The notes: a model not told the origin generated them from the letters alone. A DNA stretch of 64,000 nt from Bedellia somnulentella (GCA_963576735.1 OY755191.1:5671608-5735607); one strand, 5' to 3'; counted from the first letter of the stretch, positions 21,761 to 32,573 are shown. Numbers and translations: made by a program.

Positions 21761-22235
21761 GGAATAGGTTTTATTTCCAATATAAGTTTACATTTTTTCG
21801 CACAGGATGAATAGTAATGTTACTGTTAAACCCTGTTCGTCGTATTATTATAAGGAGTCTTTTTTATTTAAATATTTACAAGAAAAACACACGAATTGCT
21901 TTAAATCCAAAACCATCAAAAGGTTAATAAAGACCAAAGAGAGTACAAAAAAGTGTGGAAGCGACTCATCGATTTGATCGGTAGTAGTTGGTATGTGAGG
22001 AATCCGGGGAATCGTTAAAAAACTTTGGAATTTATCGAGTACAAAAACTATTGAATTACCCATTGACAAACTAACTTTTATTTGAGCCTTTTTTGTAATT
22101 ATGTCTAATTGAACTGATTGATGATTTAATTTTTGAATAAAGATTAAAGATGAAAGAAAGTTTTGAAGAGAAGACACAAAGCTTTGATAAATAAAAAAAA
22201 ACATATATCTCCTGGGTTCTTTCATTAGTGTCTTG
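21761..22235. other. AT-rich stretch with a 134-codon minus-strand frame
   Basis: The frame 22252-21848 (minus) starts inside S1 tail repeats (MYVC from CATA repeats) and is rich in F, L, I and S. No domain or splice evidence is seen. Probably fortuitous, though long for this composition. Confidence 0.3.
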
Positions 22236-22457
22236 AACATACATACATACATATAAAACGAGGTAACCAGAGCTTCAGAGCTAGAAACTTCTCAGCCACA
22301 TTCGGAAGTTGATAGGGGCCAAGATGATAGAAATGAAGTATTGTTGGTGTTGGATATCCAACCGCATCGCCCAAAAACTACTTAAAAAAGCCCCATACCC
22401 TCAGTCGCCTCTTACCACATACGTGGGTAGAGGGGTAGTGATATGGTAAGCCGGCAA
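22236..22457 (-). mobile_element. S1 copy, subfamily A4
   Basis: GTTGATAGGGGCCAAGATGA and GCCTCTTACCACATACGTGG mark A4. About 20 bp after the tail are missing. Confidence 0.82.
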
Positions 22458-23145
22458 TAAAATACACTTAGGGGTGATTTAATGGCTGTTTCAGAACTGT
22501 GCCACCACATTATACTAGTGCGAGTTGACAGACAATATATAACTAAAAATATTGATATGGTCATAAAAAAGTACCTCAGGTTCTTAACGTTGTATGGTAT
22601 TTGAAAATTTACAGCCAAGCTGTCAATTATTGCATACATTTTATTTGAGAAAAATCATTAAAACAGGAAAAAGTTGCAAACATTTAGTAAAAATACCCAT
22701 AACCAATAACCATAACCATATTCCACTAAATATAGCACTATTCCATCTTTAAGTGTCTGCGATAGGCTATTTGGCACGAAATTTGATAAATGGCTGATCA
22801 TTTTATGATATTAACGCTCTGGTCACCTCTTCTTAGTATAAGAGAGTAGAGTATAGAATTCGTAAGTTATAAAAAAATATTAAAAAAGGATGTACCTTGG
22901 CATGCGTCATCGGAACCACGTAGCGGTTCCACTCTATTGACAACGAGAAATGTCAACGATTCCCTCTGATTCGTTCCACTGGCTTTGTACTCCAATCATT
23001 GTGTCTCAATGAGACATTATATCACCTTTCATGGAACGAGGTTCAATAAATTAGTTGCTTAAGGTTTGAATCTTATTTTAGTTTTATTTGTTTGATAAAA
23101 TTAAATACTATTATAATTAAATTTGAATAAAGAAGTAAATAAATA
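22458..23145. other. Unique stretch with small palindromes at 22913-23040
   Basis: GGAACCACGTAGCGGTTCC (22913-22931) is a hairpin and ATTGTGTCTCAATGAGACATTA contains a palindrome. The segment is GC-richer and may be a fragment of an unrecognised DNA element. Confidence 0.4.
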
Positions 23146-23146
23146 T

Positions 23147-23396
23147 AGCTGTGTAGTGTCGGCTTAGAATAGCACTGCCCCATTTCTTCCTGTGGGTGTA
23201 CGTAAGAGGCGACTAACGGTATTGGGGCTTTTTAAGAGATTTTTGGGCGATACGGTTGGAGACCCATCACCAACAACCTTTATTCTACCATCTTTTCCCC
23301 ACTCAACTTCCAAAAGTGGCTGAGAAATTTCTAATTTCTCAGCTCTGGCTACCTCTTTTAGGGATTTATAGCCGTGAGTATATGTATGTATGTATA
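23147..23396 (+). mobile_element. S1 copy, subfamily A2
   Basis: Full length from GCTGTGTAGTGTCGGC to (TATG)n. The antisense frame here is only element sequence. Confidence 0.88.
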
Positions 23397-23811
23397 AATA
23401 TATACAGACATAGAACACAGAAATTAGCCCAAAGAAAAGAATAAATTAATCACTTTTGACGTAGAGAGTGTATATTGTTGGTCTCGCAATTTTTGAAGAA
23501 ATGTCAAAAAACATAAGACGGGCCGAGCCGTTGCCCCTGTGAGCCATGCAGTATTATGCAGTTATAGGGATAGCATTGCATGATAGCTGATAGCCTGAAG
23601 TGGTGACGTTCCTCCCAGTATCCCTCTGATTAGGTAGTTGGCAAAAGAGGACTTCTTGGCTCTTGCTTATGACATGTTAAAATGTTAAGTCAAGAGGAAT
23701 CAATCCAAATTAAAAAAAACCGGAGAAGATAACTCGCTTAATAACATAGGTTAGGCTGCTTTCTTTTCCTTGCCGTGACGTATGCTTGACCACGAGTAGT
23801 AATCTCCGAAT
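23397..23811. other. Spacer, no gene seen
   Basis: GC-richer around 23515-23650 (GGGCCGAGCCGTTGCCCCTG) but with no ORF, domain or known repeat. Confidence 0.4.
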
Positions 23812-24090
23812 ATAGATAGGAATACATACATACCTACATACATATACTCACGGCTATAAATCCCTAGATGGGGTAGACAGAGCTAAGGAATTAGAAATTC
23901 CTCAGCCACGTTTTGAAAGTTAAGTGGGGAAAAGATGGTGAGATAAAGGTTGTTGGTGATGGGTCTTCAATCGCATAGCCCAAAAATACCTTAAAAGCCC
24001 CATACCGTTAGTCGCCTCTTACGTACACCCAACGGAAGAAATGGGGTAGTGCTATTCTAAGCCGACACTACACAGCATAGATAGGAATAC
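23812..24090 (-). mobile_element. S1 copy, subfamily A2, with 14 bp target-site duplication
   Basis: ATAGATAGGAATAC occurs at 23812-23825 and 24077-24090. The right duplicate later served as the target for the adjoining S2 copy. Confidence 0.92.
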
Positions 24091-24470
24091 TCATAACATA
24101 ACATAAAATAACATAAACGTTTACGTCGTTTATCCCCGAAGGGGTTGGCAGAGGTACTAATACTTCTGAACATCACGTGACAGAGCCACCTAGTGTCCAA
24201 AGTAGGTACCCACATTTTGTTTAGACAGTGTACTCACGTGATAGGGGGCAGGCCTATCACCGTTTTGTACAAATACACTGTCACATGGCTAAGTACAACT
24301 GGGCCTTGTGGGTTTCCTCACAATGTTTTCCCTCACCGCTAACAACTATAGTGAATTGACCACATATATGACTTTAGAAAAGACAAATTGGTGTAGGCCC
24401 GACCTGGGACTTGAACTTACGCCTGTCTGTTTACCGGTGGGTGTTCTACCCATTGGTCGTTATAGGAATA
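24081..24470 (-). mobile_element. S2 SINE, full length, with 9 bp target-site duplication
   Basis: ATAGGAATA at 24081-24089 and 24462-24470. The (TTATG)n tail comes first on the plus strand and the tRNA-like head last (CGTCTGTT/GGTGGGTGTTCTACCC). The body shows B1 features plus CACCTAGTGTCCAAAG, intermediate to B2. Confidence 0.88.
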
Positions 24471-24866
24471 ATCCTTTTGTGATAATCTGAGCTTGCTAAC
24501 TCGTTTAAAATTGGGGGTTGTAGGGTGCTACTCCGTAAGGAAATCCTACACGTTACGAGCGTTTGAAACATGTGCTTGTGGTGCTGAGCAACTACAAGGG
24601 GGAGTGGAGGACCTTGAGTTCCCCGACAGTGACTAAAAATCGTGGAATGTTTTTAATATTACCAAGGGATGTTAAGATAAATATGGTTACTAAATAATTT
24701 GTCTTTAATATTTTTTCTGCGTTAAATTCATTGCCTTTTTGTGTAAATTATAATGAAGTTTTTATGCATACAGTTTTAAATTTACTACTCGCAATTATTT
24801 GATAAATCATTCAAGACGTTATTCGATGATCTTAATAAAATTAAAAGGCAATAATGGCTAATAAGC
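24471..24866. other. Spacer with unclassified GC-richer segment 24508-24650
   Basis: GGGGGTTGTAGGGTGCTACT and AACTACAAGGGGGAGTGGAG resemble the 3' part of some retroelement by texture, but no family is recognised. Confidence 0.35.
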
Positions 24867-25113
24867 TGTGTAGTGTCGGCTTAGAATTGCACTATCCCAT
24901 TTCTTCGGTGGGTGCTCGTAAGAGGCGACTAACGGTATTGGGACTATTAAGGGATTTTTGAGCGATGCGGTTGGAGTCCCATCACCAACGACCTTTATTT
25001 TACCATTTTTTCCCCATGCAACTTTCCAAAATTGGCTGCGGAATTTCTAATTCCACAGCTCTGGCTACCCCTTTTAGGGATTTATAGCCGTGAGTATATG
25101 TATGTATATGTAC
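24867..25113 (+). mobile_element. S1 copy, subfamily A2
   Basis: Starts GCTGTGTAGTGTCGGC and ends GTGAGTATATGTATGTATATG. GGTGGGTGCTCG and a GAGTCCC variant of the B-box-like site are private changes. Confidence 0.87.
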
Positions 25114-25829
25114 ATGCAATAATGGCATGACAGAAAAAATACAAAGACTAACTTTACAAGCCAGCATATACGTTCTTCGGGAATCTGATCGCAAAGTTAC
25201 GTATTAAACTTATTGGCTAGTACAAAATACCCACAGAAAAACAAAAGCCTATCTTAAACAGCCAGATTATCTCCATTTAGTGTTGGGAAACAAGAAAAAC
25301 GATAATAACTAAACAAATCGTAAAGAAACCAAGTTTTGTTCGCGCGCGTATCAAGATCGTTCCGGCTGTAAATCTTTGTTTGCCACGAAGCCACAAATAC
25401 TTCAATATCTGAACTGATATAACACAATTAAAAGCATTTTAAACAAAAGATTCACGTGATCTTTTACTTCAGTTTTTTTTACGCAATCGTATCAAAAACT
25501 TAGTTACAAAATAACGGATAGGAATTTCTAATGATTTGACGTCGATTTCAAATACTCTTGAGTGGCAGCCGCGTACTAAGAGCATCGTTGAGTACCCAAA
25601 CTAAGTATAAAGTATTTTAAGACTTAGTTCGTTGGAAGATGAGATATTTTTGAAAAACAAATGTCTTAAAGCAAACGCTGAGGTGAGGAGTTTAAACATT
25701 TAAAAAAACATAACAGCAAGTCAACAAAAATATTCAGTACTCTATTTCATTAATAGAAGATCGTGATAATAAATATTGTAATTAAAGTATGGCTATATAA
25801 TAAGCCTATGCCTGACAGCGCGAAATTCT
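25114..25829. other. Unique AT-rich stretch
   Basis: No repeat or ORF recognised. Confidence 0.5.
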
Positions 25830-25985
25830 TCTATCCTTTATTTCTTTTACACGTTTAAGTAGTGTTTGCGTTTCCTACCTCCGAATTTTTACCAATTCGG
25901 GGCGTATACCCGAGGTCGCGGGATCGATTCCCGCCTGTGTCGAAATTTTTCTATCCTTTATTTATTCTTTATTTATTTGCTAACA
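25830..25985 (+). mobile_element. S4 element with tRNA-like B-box
   Basis: GGCGTATACCCGAGGTCGCG and GGGATCGATTCCCGCC form the anticodon-to-T-arm half of a tRNA-like sequence, followed by TGTGTCGAAATTTTTCTATC and TTTATTCTTTATTTATT. The copy at 30.8 kb carries the same unit in reverse. Confidence 0.65.
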
Positions 25986-26146
25986 TGTGTTCCATACTCG
26001 TAAATTTTTAGTTGCGGTAAAAAGGTGCTTGAACTTTTTTCGTGACTCAATAACTACGTGTACGTGGTATATTAATCTATCCCTTATTAGCAATCCAAAG
26101 GTTGTTGAATAAGCGTATTTCCTATTATCAGTTACAAGTAGTTTTA

Positions 26147-26398
26147 GCCGTATAGTGTCGGCTTAGAATAACACTACTTCATTTCTTCTGGTGGGTGTAC
26201 GTAAGAGGCGACTAATGGTATTGGGGCTTTTAATAGATTTATGGGCGTTGCGGTTGGATACCTATCACCAAAAATCTATATTCCACCATCTTTTCCCCAC
26301 GCAACTTCCAAAAGTGGCTGAGGAATTTCTGATTCCCTAGCTCTGGCTACCCCTTCAATGGATTCATAGCCGTGAGTATATGTATGTATATGTAAGTA
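26147..26398 (+). mobile_element. S1 copy, A1/A2-like
   Basis: Starts GCCGTATAGTGTCGGC. Head and tail are intact, with scattered private substitutions (GGCGTTGCGGTTGGATACCT at the B-box-like site). Confidence 0.83.
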
Positions 26399-26489
26399 TT
26401 TTTACTTACTCTACTTCTAAAAAGCTTAAAACAGTGTCGGAAGAATTATAGTAGCCATATTTAATCATAGAATAACTAATTTACTAATC

Positions 26490-26630
26490 TTACCTTTCAA
26501 AGGTTGTGTGGAAGAGATCGCTTTTAGCGATAATACAGCCAATTGTACTCCACTGTAAACTGTATTACTAATTTTGTAAATAATTTGTGTTTGATGTGTG
26601 ATAAAGAATATTTCTTTTCTATTCTCAAAT
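26490..26630 (+). mobile_element. LINE-d (jockey-like) 3' UTR
   Basis: GAGATCGCTTTTAGCGATAA, CAGTTTACAGT-like and TAAAGAATATTTCTTTTCTA show the same 3' terminus as the copy at 12 kb, in the opposite orientation. Confidence 0.6.
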
Positions 26631-26796
26631 ATTTTTAAATGGCGTGTTTAAGCATGAGAACTTTTCCGAAATGGGTACTACTAATGAACGTTTACAAAGC
26701 TTAAAAAATACTATTTATTCTCATTACGATATTATTCAGTATTTGTTGTTAACTGTAGTGCCTTTTAACAGGGTGTGTTATACTATATGTTATATT

Positions 26797-26946
26797 TTTG
26801 AGCGATGCGGATGGAGACCCATCACCAAAAACCTTTATTTTATCATCTTTTCCCCAGTTACTTTCCAAAAGTGGCTGAGGAATTTCTAATTCTTTAGCTC
26901 TAGCTACCCCATCTAGGGATTTATAGCCGTGAGTATAGAGTATGTA
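26797..26946 (+). mobile_element. S1 copy, 5' truncated
   Basis: Begins inside the element at TTGAGCGATGCGGATGGAGA and ends GTGAGTATAGAGTATGTA. Confidence 0.78.
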
Positions 26947-27007
26947 GATAGAGTCTGTAAATTTTTCTTGCAATTAAATAAATACATAACTATTAGATTC
27001 AGATTCA

Positions 27008-27170
27008 AAGGCAGGCGTCCGTAGTATGAATAATAAAAGAGCATGTATGAAGAGATTGATGGATGTAAACGAAGCTAGAGAGGTTTGTCAGAATCGTACG
27101 AAGTGGCGATCGATAGTCTCTGCCTACCCCAATGGGAACTAATGGCGTGAGTATATGTATGTATGTATTG
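27008..27170 (+). pseudogene. RTE-a 3' terminus
   Basis: Encodes the last ~35 codons of RTE-a pol (MNNKRACMKRLMDVNEAREV, then CQNRTKWRSIVSAYPNGN) and a stop, then GGCGTGAGTATATGTATGTA. The frame is intact for this piece, so it is one of the younger copies. It shows the exact join of pol stop and tail shared with S1. Confidence 0.85.
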
Positions 27171-27179
27171 AAATACTCA

Positions 27180-27387
27180 ATCGTCTAGCCGTATATTCTC
27201 GAAGGGCAGCAGAGGCACATCCCGAGACATTATTTCCACCTGATGTTCAGAGTACCCACGTTTAGCTTGGACAGTGTACTCAGATGACAGGAGGCTATTG
27301 CCATTTTGTATGAACACACAACTTAATAAGTACAACTTAGCCATGTGGGTTTCTTCCAATGTTTTTCCTTACCGTTAACAAGTCTAA
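27180..27387 (-). mobile_element. S2 copy, head missing, decayed
   Basis: GATGTTCAGAGTACCCACGT, GACAGTGTACTCAGATGACA and AGCCATGTGGGTTTCTTCCA align with the S2 body. Confidence 0.75.
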
Positions 27388-27471
27388 CTATTACTATTAT
27401 TGTGAACATACCATTTTTAAATTTTTCATTTTATTCAAAATGTAAAATTTATGTAATACATATATAATTTT

Positions 27472-27722
27472 GCTGTGTAGTGTCGGCTTAGAATAGCACT
27501 ACCCCATTTCTTCCGGTGGGTGTACGTAAGAGGCGACTAACGGTATTGGGGCTTTTAAGGGATTTTTGGGCGATGCGGTTGGAGACCCATCACCAACAAC
27601 CTTTATTTTTACCATCTTTTCCCCACTATCATATCCAAAAGTGGCTGAGGAATGTCTAATTCCTAAGCTCGGGCTACCCCTTCTAGGGATTTACAGCCGT
27701 GAGTATATGTATGTATGTAATA
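27472..27722 (+). mobile_element. S1 copy, subfamily A2
   Basis: Near consensus and full length, from GCTGTGTAGTGTCGGC to GTATATGTATGTATGTAA. AATAATTTAA/ATATAATTTT at the flanks may be a decayed target duplication. Confidence 0.88.
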
Positions 27723-27775
27723 AAATAATTTAATTGCGCGGATGTTTCAAGAGAGATCTATGGGTTTAAGGTCAA

Positions 27776-27870
27776 CGGACGATCTTTTATTTTACCATCT
27801 TTAGCCCGACTGAACTCAAAAGTTGGATTGGGATTTGTCAATTCTGAAAGCTTTGTCTCACAAGCTCTAG
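27776..27870 (+). mobile_element. S1 internal fragment, decayed
   Basis: CTTTTATTTTACCATCTTTA and AACTCAAAAGTTGGATTGGG follow the S1 middle region; neither head nor tail is left. Confidence 0.45.
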
Positions 27871-28345
27871 ATAAAATTAATAAGCGGCAGTTTTCCTGAA
27901 TTTGTTTGAATTTATCATCAAAAATTACACATCAAAATGTGATCTTTTACTAGACGATAAACATTATTTCATGAAATTTATTAATTATTTTAAATCATCT
28001 ACAGTGATATTTATATTCATTTGTGTACTATTTTCACTGTTGGCAATCCGTAATAAATAAATAAATAAATTTTTAATCTATAAAAGCAACAGCAATCATT
28101 TATAAAAGGTATGATATTATAAATAAAATAAATGTATATACAGTTATTGATTATACTATTCATAAATACATTTATAATTCTTATTGGACCGTAAATTATT
28201 TGGCTGAATGGCTTATTGAAGTAAACAGAAATAACTTAAACTTTTTTCTACAATACTTTTATTGTTCTGTGTAACAGAGGTCAACGACTTAGTATTTCAA
28301 AGTTGATCTATATTTAGTAAAAAAATATAACAATATGTCCAAAAT
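27871..28345. other. AT-rich spacer
   Basis: (AATA)n run near 28054-28070; otherwise nothing recognised. Confidence 0.5.
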
Positions 28346-29389
28346 CTTATATATACCCTCTCAAGTTCTCATCGTTTGTTTTGTATGAGAGTGAGCGAGA
28401 TAGCACGATTTTGTCGGTAGCGCTGCGTTGTGGGCAGTCGCACGCGCCGAAGCATGACGTTTTACGTTTGAAGACGAAATGACAAATACTAGGAGGAAAA
28501 TAGCTCTCTGTCGCACATTTTTTATGATATTGACATCTGACGTAATGACTTGTCATTGGAGTTATCAAAAGTTAAAATATGTAAATTAACTCCATAAAAC
28601 ATGCCCCTTCTACTGTTACTATTTCTATGTCATGATTACACTATATGTTATAATTTTATGTAATAAAAAATATTAATGGTAATTATACAGAAAAAAAAAT
28701 ATTACTGTCTTCAATGAAAATAAGTAAGTAATTATTTAATAATAATTAGTTAACATTTTTAAATTGTTATATTATGTCAAATGTAAGAATATACTTTCTT
28801 TTTGACGCGCGTTGATGTTTTTCATACTGGTGAAGGACATGCTATCAAGTTTTCGGCGTATTTTTTGGGTGAAATAATAAATTTATTTTTGTTTCAATAA
28901 TCGGTCATCAATGAAATGATAAATTGTAGTAAAAATACATTGTTTGACTCTTAAAAAATACAGGTGAATACATTACAATGTACATTGAGTATCGATGACT
29001 GATAAAAGCGATACTCTTGCACCGCTTGTATTTGCAGCGTACAAGGATCTACCGTGAGAAAATCATCTCGAATACATTGAATATTCTAATACGTCGTACA
29101 CCGATGTTAGGAGGCTGTAGTGGAAGGCTTCGACGGACGAAAAGCGCGCGAACGCAGTGCTCTAGCGATGTTCGTGTCCGGAGCACGTTCACACGAAACG
29201 CATGCGCACAACCTACAATCACGCGCGCAGATTTAGTACAAAACAAAACATATGACTTCAGAAAAAGAAACGAAAACAGTTTTTTTATTTCAGAATAAAT
29301 TGAACCTTCGTTTTTTGTGACATTTATAATGTGTGTATTTTTTATTGACGATTGTATAATAAAGTGTTAAATGTTTTCTAGGTCTGCCT
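28346..29389. promoter_or_regulatory. Repeat-poor CpG-richer region, possible promoter
   Basis: No S1, S2 or LINE copies lie in ~1 kb. CpG clusters occur at 28385-28460 (GAGAGTGAGCGAGATAGCAC) and 29100-29230 (GGACGAAAAGCGCGCGAACG). Overlapping frames on both strands at 29017-29298 reflect the composition rather than a protein. Together with the splice-donor motif at 29565 this could be the 5' region of a plus-strand gene, but no core promoter element is decisive. Confidence 0.3.
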
Positions 29390-29564
29390 AATTTTGTTTA
29401 GTGTGTAGAAGGCCCAAGGGCGTGAATTTTGACTGGCTTGTGCTTAGTGAGAGCAACCGGTAAAGGTGTGAACTGAAATTTACTTTGATTTTAGTGTACT
29501 TTGGTTACAGTTTGGACGTTTTTTCTTGCAATTGGATTTTTGGGAATCGCTAAAGTGGCGGTAA
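29390..29564 (+). other. Possible first exon ending at a splice donor
   Basis: GTGGCG|GTAAGTTT at about 29559-29572 is a strong donor match. The preceding ~170 bp lack repeats and may be 5' UTR. The only good downstream partner I see in the window is the exon at 40787. No start codon context or conserved protein supports it. Confidence 0.22.
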
Positions 29565-30116
29565 GTTTATGATCAATATTTTATTGGAATATTAAAGAAG
29601 ATATGATGTTTTTATTTATAGAATGTAAATTTATAGATGAATCTATGTAATTATGATCATAAATGAAATATCTATAGATTAAATTTTGAATATTTATCAA
29701 ACACTTTTTCATTTAATAATAATACAATCTTTCCGTTACTTTTAATTACATTAAAAAAAGGAATAAAATTTGTAGAGGTTATCCAAGGTCAATTTTTTTT
29801 TCGGGATAGCAAGAATGATAAAACAATTGTTTTAGGTGTTGCATATTTCAATAACCTACTCTACTATAACACTTCAATGTAAAAAAGCTCACACAAACAC
29901 GACTTTACGGTCGTAAAGGTACAAATTGAGACGAACAAAAAATCCAAGGGGTTAAAATCATCATTTAAGGCTATAGTATTATGACTTCATAAAAAACTAA
30001 ACGGTTGTGCAATGTTTTGCTTTTTGCACGTCAATACATTATTCTATTGATTGACCACATAATTGTAACAATAACAAGTACAATTGTTACATTTAAATAA
30101 ACAAACAAATAATGCT
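29565..30116. other. AT-rich, candidate intron start
   Basis: No repeat or ORF recognised. Confidence 0.4.
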
Positions 30117-30405
30117 CATACATACATATATATACTCGCGCTATTAGTTCCCATTGGGGTTGGCAGAGACTACGATCGCCACTTTGTACGATCCTGACAA
30201 ACCTCTTTAGCTTCCTTTACATCCATCAATCTTCTCATTCATGCTCTTTTATTCTATCTACTTCTGACGCCTGCCTTTTTGAGCACACTCGCTATGTGAT
30301 CCAAATCGTGTCAAATGGTCCTCCGAGGTTGTCCTCTACTAACATAACCATCAACATTAGCTCTATAAATCACTTTTACCAATTTACTATCACCCGTCTT
30401 CTCTA
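30117..30405 (-). pseudogene. RTE-a pol 3' fragment
   Basis: The antisense of YRANVDGYVSRGQPRRTI is at about 30311-30370 and of the KWRSIV..PNGN stop region at 30140-30190, followed by the (TATG)n tail. It covers ~90 codons and is frame-decayed (FDTIWIT-type changes, deletion before ENVLKKAG). Confidence 0.78.
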
Positions 30406-30587
30406 TAATAATGCTCACACTCAAAGATTCCTTCTGGAGTAGACAAATAATATTTATCAAGGCTTTGCAAGTTTGTAGCAAACCTCTTTCAATAATATTC
30501 ATAAATTTATTTGGTTGGATGATGTTTAAGGTTATCCGTTTTAAACACATTAGAAACGTTAGAACTTTCAAATATTTGGCTAAGAAT

Positions 30588-30777
30588 AGCTGTGCAATAT
30601 TGATTTAAAATAGCACTAACCCAGTTCTTTTCCTAGGTGTTCGTAGGAGGTGACTAAGGGTATTGGGGCTTTTTAAGTGATAATTGGGCGATACTGTTAG
30701 AGAATCATTAACAAAAACCTTTATTATGAAGCTCTGACAACCTCTTGAAAGAATTTAGAGCCCTGTGTATATGTATA
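30588..30777 (+). mobile_element. S1 copy, internally deleted
   Basis: Head TGTGCAATATTGATTTAAAA, middle GGTATTGGGGCTTTTTAAGT, then a jump from CTTTATTATG to AAGCTCTGACAACCTCTTGA and the tail. About 60 bp are lost. Confidence 0.72.
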
Positions 30778-30925
30778 TAATAAATAAAGAATAAATAAAG
30801 GAAAGAAAAACCTCGACACAGGCGGGAATCGAACCCGCGACCTCGGGTATACGCCGGTATATTCTTTATTTATTAGTAATAATCCCCACATGAGAATTTC
30901 ATGAACAAAAAGATTTAAAATTATA
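30778..30925 (-). mobile_element. S4 element with tRNA-like B-box
   Basis: GACAGGCGGG-type block: GGCGGGAATCGAACCCGCGA is a perfect reverse B-box/T-arm, with ACCTCGGGTATACGCC behind it. It is flanked by AATAAATAAAGAATAAATAA and AATAATCCCCACATGAGAAT. Confidence 0.7.
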
Positions 30926-31190
30926 TGTATATAAGTCAGTTTCTATTAGATTAAATATATCAGATTTCAACTGATGATAGGCTTAATGATTTGTACAAAG
31001 ATAAAAAATCACATTCTTTTTATTTCCCCAAAAAGGAGATGGGCTTTAGCCTATCCGCAATAAGATGATTTTGGCAAATTCTCCCCGCTGACTTTATGTG
31101 GCAAACGAACGACTACTAATGTGACATTACTATTATACCCTCGGGAATCGAACCCCAGACTTCAGGAATTATAATTTATATAATTTATTT
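30926..31190. other. Spacer with reverse B-box at about 31137-31155
   Basis: CTCGGGAATCGAACCCCAGA is a T-arm-like site with no full cloverleaf around it. Likely another SINE remnant. Confidence 0.4.
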
Positions 31191-31191
31191 G

Positions 31192-31550
31192 CAACCGTTA
31201 TATCCCAATGGGTAGAACACTCGGTTATCGTGCAAACGACTAGTGTTTAAATCCTGGGTCAGGCCTACACCAATTTGTCTTTTCTAAAGATATATGTGTG
31301 GTTAATTTATCATGGTTGTTAACGGTGAGGGAAAACATTGTGAGGAAACCCACATGGCTGAGTTTACTTAGTCATGTGACAGTGTATTCGTACAAAACGG
31401 CGATAGGCCTGCCCCTTATCACGTGAGTACACTGTCCATGCAAAACATGGGATGTCACGTGCAAAGTCACGTGATGTACAGAAGTATTAGTACCTCTGCC
31501 AACCCCTTCGGGGATATTCGGCGTGAACGTTTATGTATGTATGTTATGTT
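31192..31550 (+). mobile_element. S2 SINE, full length, subfamily B1
   Basis: Head CAACCGTTATATCCCAATGG and GTGTTTAAATCCTGGGTC, body near consensus, tail GTGAACGTTTATGTATGTAT. A short deletion follows CAAAACATGGG. Confidence 0.88.
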
Positions 31551-31716
31551 ATAATTTATTTATATGATATAAAAAACGAAGAAGCAATATCATAAAAATG
31601 TGATACAAGTTTTAGTGATATAAATTTAATTAGTTTAACATCGCGTGCTAAAATCTATTGTAGCTCAATGCCACCGCACGAAAACGAAAAGTTTCGCAAG
31701 TTATAATTAAACCTTA
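31551..31716. other. AT-rich spacer
   Basis: Nothing recognised. Confidence 0.4.
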
Positions 31717-31832
31717 CATACATACATACATATTCTCACGGCTATAAATCCCTTACCGGGGTAGCCAGAGCTTTGGAATGAGAAATTCCTCAGCCACTTT
31801 TAGAAGTTGAGTGGGGAAAGATAGTAAAATTT
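31717..31832 (-). mobile_element. S1 copy, A1-like, 5' truncated
   Basis: (TACA)n, CCCTTACCGGGGTAGCCAGA and GTTGAGTGGGGAAAGATAGT; stops at GTAAAAT, directly before an RTE-a fragment. Confidence 0.77.
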
Positions 31833-31837
31833 ATGCT

Positions 31838-32115
31838 CGCGCCCGTTGTTCCCATTGAGATAGTCAGAGACTATAGATCGCCACTTTGTACGATCCTTAG
31901 AAATCTCTCTTGCTTCTGTCATATTTATCATCCTTCTTAAACATGCTCTTTTATTCTTTTCACTAGGAACTTTCGCCTTCGTAAGAAAGTTTTCGATTTT
32001 GATTTTTTCAAACGTTTACGTCTTCTACTAATATATATCCACATTGGCTCGATAAATCTTTTTTATTAATTTACGTTCATCCATCTTTTCTATGACCTAT
32101 GTACGGTTAGAACAT
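31838..32115 (-). pseudogene. RTE-a pol 3' fragment, decayed
   Basis: GTTGTTCCCATTGAGATAGT, CCACTTTGTACGATCC and ATGCTCTTTTATTCTTTTCA match RTE-a in reverse. The stretch to 32100 (ATCCACATTGGCTCGATAAA) covers the YRANVEGN region. Confidence 0.65.
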
Positions 32116-32127
32116 ATCACCAACATA

Positions 32128-32372
32128 CATACATACATACATATACTCACGGCTATAAATCCCTAGAAGGGGTAGCCAGAGCTAACGAATTAGAAATTCC
32201 ACTTTTGGAAGTTGCGCGGGGAAAAGATGATAAAATAAAGGTTGTTGGTGATGGGTCTCCAACCGCATCGCCCAAAAATTCCTTAAAAAGCCCCAATACC
32301 GTTAGTCGTCTCTTACGTGCACCCACCGGAAGAAAAGGGGTAGTGCTATTCTAAGCCGACACTACACAGCAA
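32128..32372 (-). mobile_element. S1 copy, subfamily A2
   Basis: (CATA)n tail to GCCGACACTACACAGC. About 10 bp between AGAAATTCC and ACTTTTGGAA are deleted. Confidence 0.85.
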
Positions 32373-32573
32373 AAATTACTTAATTTCCGAAATCGGATAA
32401 GGGTTTTGATATATTTTACACTATTAATTCTATTATATAATATAGTTTAGTTCAAGTGAGTAAATAATAATTACTTTATGCAATCTTATTCACGTTTCAA
32501 TATATGATGACCCGTCTTCGAAGTTCCTTTTTAACTCAAAGTCAAATGTTCACGCCTTTTGTTCCCGAAGGGT
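32373..32573. other. Spacer
   Basis: GTTCACGCCTTTTGTTCCCGAAGGG at about 32549-32573 is a short S2 3' end fragment on the minus strand, joined to the following S1 copy. Confidence 0.5.

Noticed and set aside
21848..22252. 134-codon minus-strand frame.
   Set aside because: It starts within the CATA tail of S1, is low-complexity F/L/I/S-rich, and has no motif or splice context.
24508..24650. GC-richer block taken as a possible exon.
   Set aside because: No convincing splice boundaries or open frame, and the texture looks like a retroelement tail.
29017..29298. 93-codon plus and 65-codon minus frames overlapping each other.
   Set aside because: Both being open reflects CpG-rich, stop-poor composition; neither has a motif.
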